A DNA stretch of 64,000 bases, from NCBI GenBank assembly GCA_017506865.1, contig JAFCMP010000086.1, positions 124,001 to 188,000 of the forward strand, read 5' to 3'. Positions 59,701 to 64,000 of the stretch are shown one piece after another. How positions within the stretch are numbered: position 1 is the first letter of the stretch; every line of letters begins with the position of its first letter. Under the pieces are notes generated by a model. It saw only the letters and a program-made list of their open reading frames with translations, made no database searches and was not told the DNA's origin. Origin of the DNA: Tribonema minus. Taxonomy: Eukaryota; Sar; Xanthophyceae; Tribonematales; Tribonemataceae. The translations under genes and the position numbers were made by a program.

Positions 59701-62593
59701 CCAGTCCACGAAAAAAAAGGTTATTCCAAGTATGCAAAGCACTGCTCTTGACCGCTCTTGTGTTCATGTCTACAATGCACTGCTCTTGACCGCTTTTTCT
59801 CTTCAAGTTTGCAATGCACTGCTGTTGATCGCTTTAGTTTCTTCAAGTTTGCAATGCACTCATGACCGCCGTTGTCTCTTCAAATTTGCAAAGCACTGCT
59901 CTCGTCCGCTTCCGTTTTATGTTTGCAAATGCGTTACTGCCAACCCCTGTGGTTTTCGCCATCTCGCTTAGGGTTAGGGTTAGGGTTAGGGTTAGGGTGA
60001 GCTCGCCACCACTGCATCGCCGCCCGTGCTCTTGACCGCTTCCGCTGCTCTTGACCGCTTTTGTAATCATGTTTGTCATCTCACTCAAAGCCCTCCTGCA
60101 CCGCCGTGCGTACAGGTGCTGCGCCACGACCGCTTCAGTTTCATATTTGCAAATGCGGTCCGCTCGACCGCTTTGTTATTATGCTGGTCATCTCGTTTCA
60201 AGCTCGCCACATTGCAGTGATTATGTTTGTCATCTCGTTTCAAGCTCGCCACCACTGCACCGCCGCCCCCACAGGCGCTGCGCCACGACTACTTCATCTT
60301 CACCGCCGCGGACGCTCCGCACGTGCACCAGCAGCACCGCCAGCGGCGCGCGCACTCAACTTCAAGTTCAACTGAGACGCTCAGCCTGCTTGGCTCGCCC
60401 AACGCTCCACCCCTGGGGGGGTACCTCCCAGCGGGGGAGGGGGGCGGCGCTGCGAGAGAGGGCGAAACGGCGGCAGCGGCGGCGGCGGCGGCCCTGTTTG
60501 CGGCAGCATCGCCTGCTGCGGGAGCGCTGGCGGAGATTAGGAGGGGGGATGTGGGGGATTCGCACGTGCCGGACCCCCTGCAGGGGGCGCGCTACGTGTG
60601 CCCTGTGTGCGGGCGCTCATTTGACGTCTGGGAGAGCTGCCACCGGCACGTGGGGATGCGGCGCCACGGCCGCTTCTGCAGCTACAGCGCGGAGCACATG
60701 CCCACTTGCATCAGGTGCGAACTGCGCTGAGTGTGTGTGCTTGCGGGCCAAGGAGGTGTGTGTGTGTGTGGGAGGGGGGGGGGGTGGCTTGCAACTGTGG
60801 CAACTGAGAAATGTGTGCTCCAGGGGGGGGGGGGGGGGGGTTGTAGCAGTTGTAACAGGCCCTCTGTGTGCATTCTCCCCGCCCCTTATCGAAGACAAGC
60901 TTGTCCATGGTCCCTTGCAGGAATGATCATTGGTAAACGCGTGCTCTTGCCCTCAAAGCGTCGTGCTGGCATGCATTTGGCGCGCGTAAGTGTTGCGAAC
61001 TGAAAACTTTGCTGATGCACCAAATGCGAGCCTGCGCGTAGCTCGTCAAGCACGTAGTGGCACCGATTGCTCAGGCCTCTCACCTTCGCACCACCACGTA
61101 CCTACCCTAACCCTAACACTACCCCTAATCCTACCCCTAACCCTGACCCTGAACCCTGCAGCACCCACTCCATGCTGCCCATAGACAGCCACAGCGGGTG
61201 GTGCGACATAGTGGGGCGGCGCCGCACGATAGAGGACTACCACGCCCTCGTCTTCCACAAAGACTGGCGCTACTTCGGCGTGTTCGATGGCCACAACGGC
61301 AGCCGCGCAGCAAAGTTCGCCAGCCGCCAGCTCCACGCGAACCTGGAGCCGCTGCTGCGTGACGCCTTGGCAGTTACGGATGTAACCGCCAATTCTGAGA
61401 GCGGTGAAGGCGGCTGCGCGGCGACAGGCGGCGCGGCAAGTGCGCCAGGTGGCAGCGTCTGCAGCGCGACAAGTGGCGCCCCTGACACGAAGGAGGTCGC
61501 GACGCTGCGCGTTGGCAGCGACGCGATCGATGCACGCATCGAGCATGCGGTGTTGCTGGCCTTTCAGCAGACGCAGGACCAGTTCATGGAGTTGGAGGGA
61601 CAGAACGCATTTGTCTCGCGCCAGGGCAGCGGCACCACCGCCACCATCGCACTGACGCTTCCAGGGCGGCTGGTCGTGGCCAACGTCGGCGACTCGCGCG
61701 CCGTGCTCTGCTGCAGTGCTGGCAGCAGCGGCGGCGGTGTTGCAAGCGGCAGCAGCGGCAGCGCTGCAAGCGGCAGCAGTGCCAGCAGGAGTGATGGCAC
61801 CGGCAGCAGCAGCACTGATGGCGGCAGCGGGAGCTGCAGCACTGATGGCGGCAGCGGGAGCACCAGCAGCACTGCGGACGGCAGCAGCAGCGGCAGCGGC
61901 AGCAGCAGCACTGCTGATGGTAGCAGCAGCGGCGGCAGCAGCGCGGGCGGCAGCGGCAGCAGCAGTGGCAGCAGCAGCAGCAGCGCAGACGGCAGCAGCA
62001 GCAGTGGCGGCAGCAGCAGCGACGGCATCAGCGCAGACGGCAGCCGCAGCAGCGGCGGCAGCGCTGGCGGCGGCGGCAGCCGCAGCGGCAGCAGCAGTGG
62101 CGGCGGGCGCGGCGAGGCAGTGGTGGTGACGCTGGATCACACGCCGCGCGACGCCACGGAGGCAGCGCGCGTGACGGCGGCGGGCGGCGCCATCGAAATC
62201 GACACCAGCGGCGCGCCGCGCGTAGAGGGCGGTCTCGCGGTGACTCGCCGCATCGGCAGCGGCGCGGTCAACGGTCGAGCGCTGCTGTCATCGCGCCCAG
62301 ACGTACGCACGTACCGCTTTGACGATCCGGCGTTCGACTTCCGCTTCCTGATTGTGGCGTCGGATGGGCTGTGGGATGTTGTCAGCTCGGAGGATGCGGT
62401 TGCCATGGTGGAGGATGTGGTGGGGGGGGCGCAGCCGGGGGGGGAGAGGCCTGTGCACCTGGCTAGTTTTGGGGAGTATGGGGTGGCACAGGCGTGGCAG
62501 GTCGCTGCGACGGTGCTCACACACATGGCGTACGTGCAGGGCAGCACAGATAACATTGGCGTGTGCGTTGTCAGCCTGCAGTACGAGGCGTGA
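50793..62593 (+). CDS. Protein kinase - C2H2 zinc finger - PP2C phosphatase fusion
   Basis: Exons are 50793-51395, 52080-52241, 53310-53537, 54657-54974, 56669-56872, 59012-59119, 60275-60714 and 61162-62593, giving 1,164 residues in frame. The start is tentative (ATGs at 50793, 50817 and 50832 share the frame). The kinase domain spans about 172-550: glycine loop LGGRFAGGSHGEVW, VLK (Lys207), HRDLKPSN (Asp329), ADFSS in place of DFG (Asp369), APPE, DMWSVG, and the closing LLQWDPLDRITAAQALRHDYF. An Ala/Gly linker follows, then a single finger with C650, C653, H666 and H672. The PP2C domain from about 688 has VFDGH (Asp730), VVANVGDSRAVL, ASDGLWD and TDNIG, so the metal ligands are intact. It is split by a roughly 135-residue Ser/Gly repeat (61717-62125). 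Plants have comparable kinase-PP2C fusions. Substrate is unknown; self-regulated phospho-signalling is inference. Confidence 0.92.
51476..51570 (-). repeat. Dispersed repeat R1, copy I
   Basis: This diverged copy contains GATTCTCGCTTAGGGCGC, AAAGCCCACATG and ACCTTGAAAGTGTCTCAA. It lies in intron 1 of the kinase-phosphatase gene and resembles copy D more than G. Confidence 0.7.
52980..53309 (+). repeat. Echoes of kinase exon 3 acceptor
   Basis: Units beginning at 52996, about 53097, 53212 and the true exon at 53310 share CAACCGC.ACCGCAG followed by GGCCAGGACGAGCTGTGGCT. The copies at 52996 and 53212 keep a perfect acceptor. All copies diverge after about 40 coding bases and hit stops. Confidence 0.9.
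53505..53930 (+). repeat. Echoes of kinase exon 3 donor with TTAGGG repeats
   Basis: CGACCT(A/G)GGCATCGTGCACAG-GGACCTCAAG followed by a GT occurs at 53538 (true), 53655, 53758 and 53853. Each is separated by TTAGGG-rich sequence. The duplicated piece is exactly the catalytic-loop codons (GIVHRDLK). Confidence 0.92.
54930..55700 (+). repeat. Echoes of kinase exon 4 donor and GTAGGTAG minisatellite
   Basis: TTTCTGGAGATGGTGCTGGG-ACGCCGCAG|GTG recurs near 55080-55110, 55375-55405 and 55490-55520. Shorter pieces lie at 55205-55225 and 55605-55700. The unit at 55320 also duplicates TCGTCTGCGCGCCCTGACGC. Runs of GTAGGTAG (55150-55180, 55553-55570, 55664-55680) separate copies. Confidence 0.9.
56505..56668 (+). 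repeat. 57-63-bp echoes of kinase exon 5 acceptor
   Basis: Units of CTATGCCCCTCTT.TTG.TGTG..TCATACAT...CCCACCCAGGTATTCAC end at about 56553, 56613 and 56668. The last precedes the coding exon at 56669. The second unit keeps an intact CCCAG|GTATTCAC junction. Confidence 0.85.
57005..57066 (+). repeat. Near-intact second copy of kinase exon 5 end
   Basis: This copy encodes CCTGTGATTAGCGAGGCGTG onward, giving the same residues as the exon 5 end (PVISEACGEEELAK). It is followed by GTTAGC in place of GTGAGC. It lies about 190 bp downstream of the true donor. Confidence 0.85.
58295..58335. repeat. Head-to-head telomere-like palindrome
   Basis: TTAGGGTTAGGGTCAGGGTT is joined directly to AACCCTAACCCTTAACCTAA, so G-strand and C-strand repeats meet at GGGTTAACCC. 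It lies in intron 5 of the kinase-phosphatase gene. A second, single-orientation array follows at 58456-58498. Confidence 0.9.
58456..58498 (+). repeat. CCCTAA array
   Basis: About seven CCCTAA units in C-strand orientation, one shortened to CCTAA, lie in kinase intron 5 about 510 bp upstream of the exon 6 acceptor. Confidence 0.9.
59085..59500 (+). repeat. Echoes of kinase exon 6 donor
   Basis: CGCCTGCTGCAGTGGGACCC...CGCATCACCGCAGCACAG followed by GTAAGGGTTAG occurs at GT 59120 (true), 59318 and 59483. Each donor is preserved and runs straight into TTAGGG-like sequence. The copies contain small indels. Confidence 0.92.
59740..60274 (+). repeat. Minisatellite and echoes before kinase exon 7
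   Basis: About six units of CTCTTGACCGCTTT...CAAGTTTGCAATGCACTG lie at 59740-59945, then a TTAGGG run at 59966-59999. A true-looking echo of the exon 7 start follows at 60118 (TACAG|GTGCTGCGCCACGACC), with a duplicated TTTGTCATCTCGTTTCAAGC spacer. The actual exon begins at 60275. Confidence 0.8.
60771..60841 (+). repeat. Two poly-G runs in kinase-phosphatase intron 7
   Basis: G runs of about 11 and 18 bases lie 55-125 bp downstream of the exon 7 donor. They are non-coding. Confidence 0.8.
61100..61161 (+). promoter_or_regulatory. CCCTAA-derived branch-point/polypyrimidine tract before the PP2C exon
   Basis: The 60 bp before the acceptor at 61161 consist of CTACCCTAACCCTAACACTA and degenerate continuations ending CCCTGCAG. 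CTAAC/CTAAT matches the general branch-point consensus and the tract is pyrimidine-rich. A telomere-like repeat therefore appears to act as the 3' splice signal. Role inferred from position. Confidence 0.55.
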
Positions 62594-62929
62594 TTCGCTG
62601 CGTCGCGGTTGGTGTTAGGTGGTGTGTGTGTTTGTGTGTGTGCAGCATTGGCGGTGCTGCGGATACTAGCGCAATTCATACGCAGGTAAAACATGCGTGA
62701 AGAAAAGACGTCGCGTGCAGTGCTTCTCGCAAAGCTCCCACGTCTTTTCTGCAAGCACAAGCACCCATGATGCATGTAAACGCCATACATCAGCTCCATT
62801 GTACTTTCACCACAGGGTTATCGATGACTAACCATTTAGAATGTGTAGAGCAGGACACCTGTCTCCAGGCGCAAGAAAAACTTGGGGTGCTCATGAAGGG
62901 CAGCATATCACAAGCGCTCACAAAGGCAA
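62594..62929. other. Convergent intergenic spacer
   Basis: This is the 3' flank of the kinase-phosphatase gene. It has a GT-rich stretch at 62620-62642 and an imperfect inverted repeat around AAAAGACGT (62703) and ACGTCTTTT (62740), a possible hairpin. No coding frame is supported. Confidence 0.5.
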
Positions 62930-63616
62930 TCAGTAAATGGACATAGGTATGCATTGTGTGTTGTCTGCCATTTCACAGGCTTGCCAATTCATCAACTGCG
63001 TTTGTCCAGCTTGCACACACACGTTGAAGCACGGCTTGGTGCTGGTTGTGACGTTGAACTTGCCGTCTAAGTAGGTTGGCACTCTGGTGAGCACTGCTGC
63101 AACATGCACAGCGTTCAAGTTGCAGTGCATGGCATGTGCTGCTCCCCTGCTATCTCCCTGTCAGACGCACACATGTGGCTGCTGTTGTTGTTGACGAATG
63201 TTGGTGGCTTTGCGGGTGTGGTGAGGGCCACAATTCCGCGCTACAAATTAGCTCCTCCTTTGCCTTGTGGCCACGTGATCCTTCTTTCTCGCACGTCAAA
63301 GCGTGTCTCAATCGTGTCTCAATCTCTCAGATCCCTCAGCGAGTGCGCAGATGCCAACATTGCGCAACTTCAGCAGCTGCGCACGCGGTGCATACTGCAC
63401 ATGCCTGGTGCTGCGACTGGCACTTTCGTGCGCCATGCCTGTGTAGTGTGCTGCAGTGGGTGTGTCACCGCCTGGAACTTCAAACTTGAACTGTGAGTGT
63501 CACTACGTCATCATCCACAGGCAGCCGTGTGCTCCGTGGCGGTAGTAGCCGCTTGAGAGGCACTTCATCCGCACCAAGCCGTTGTGCATCCTCGCAGCCT
63601 TTACCTCAGCTCCATC
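62930..63616 (-). CDS. Unrecognised gene, C-terminal exons (5' part beyond the right edge)
   Basis: Two minus-strand exons are proposed: 63616-63507 and 63083-62930. The first follows a TTCTTGCAG acceptor and encodes DGAEVKAARMHNGLVRMKCL then SSGYYRHGAHGCLWM. A GTAGTG donor at 63506 and a CACCAG acceptor at 63084 keep the frame into a Cys-containing tail (TYLDGKFNVTT...CIPMSIY) ending TGA. Without splicing the first exon instead stops at TAG 63503. The family is not recognised. The upstream exon was not found before the window ends. A marginal call resting on splice phase and composition. Confidence 0.35.
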
Positions 63617-64000
63617 CTGCAAGAATCGATGAAACACGGCCTTTGAATTCAGTTGACGAGGCCCCTTTGGGTGTGAAGGAGCGGGCTCTGGGGTAGAGCA
63701 AGAGATATCAGTGGCAGGATTCACTTGATAAATCAAAGAGGGAATGAGCCAAAAGAGCCGGTGAGGCGGTGTCAAGATATTTTGAGACCCTTCGTTTCTG
63801 CTTCCAGAAATGTCAGATGTGTCAATCTGACTGCAGGCCGTACAGGTACTGTAATGTGGTACAGAAGTATTAATGAAAAGTACAGTAGGCACATGGGGCA
63901 GAGCTGATGATCACGGCAATTGCGTGGATACCCTGATAGAACAAGTTTCAGCGTCATATACTTTGCAATACATGGTAAGCGTGACCAGCAGACATCTGAG
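63617..64000. other. Right-edge sequence, no supported exon
   Basis: This is probably intron of the minus-strand gene ending at 62930. The open minus frame upstream of 63616 to 63892 has no domain and runs through the acceptor, so it is read as intron. Confidence 0.4.

Noticed and set aside
61046-62140. 364-residue minus-strand poly-Ala frame
   Set aside because: It is the antisense of the Ser/Gly-coding triplet repeats of the PP2C exon; the plus frame has clear PP2C motifs.
1-64000. Chromosome end, suggested by the many TTAGGG arrays
   Set aside because: Arrays are short, in both orientations and inside introns of conserved genes, so they are interstitial.

Overview
The window is nuclear DNA of a photosynthetic stramenopile (ochrophyte) alga. 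The decisive gene is an aureochrome, a bZIP plus LOV blue-light transcription factor known only from photosynthetic stramenopiles. Supporting signs are a plastid-directed TPR/HAT protein with an SSA-F (ASAFAP-like) targeting motif, an IFT27 ciliary GTPase (so a flagellate stage), TTAGGG-type interstitial repeats and many GT-AG introns. A xanthophyte- or brown-alga-like species would fit, but the species is inference. There are no rRNA genes, convincing tRNAs or prokaryotic features.

Layout: (1) minus strand, left edge to 3584: 3'-incomplete HAT/TPR RNA-maturation-like plastid protein; (2) plus 4063-4983: orphan intronless acidic protein, divergent from gene 1; (3) minus 12089-8817: IFT27; (4) plus 15120-19497: three-repeat Myb protein, 4 exons; (5) plus 22604-42204: 24-exon secreted metzincin zinc metalloprotease with two CBM6-like C-terminal modules; (6) minus 50007-44203: aureochrome, 8 exons; (7) plus 50793-62593: protein kinase, C2H2 finger and PP2C phosphatase in one protein, head to head with the aureochrome; (8) minus 63616-62930: tentative C-terminal exons of a gene entering from the right. 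Exons were joined by hand from splice sites and reading phase. The joined lengths of the five complete multi-exon genes are all multiples of three with no internal stop.

The most unusual property is in the introns. Nearly every gene carries tandem degenerate copies of its own exon-intron junctions (splice-junction echoes), in exact 74- and 80-bp periods at two places. Telomere-like repeats lie mostly C-strand (CCCTAA) upstream of acceptors and G-strand (TTAGGG) downstream of donors. A small palindrome-like element around ACTTCAA-TTGAAGT recurs just inside the 5' ends of introns. Dispersed repeats, including a family probably derived from a non-LTR retrotransposon 3' end, fill introns and spacers.

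Functionally the genes are unrelated neighbours: plastid RNA metabolism, ciliary transport, transcription, extracellular proteolysis, light signalling and phospho-signalling. The only arrangement that suggests co-regulation is the shared 785-bp spacer between the aureochrome and the kinase-phosphatase gene.
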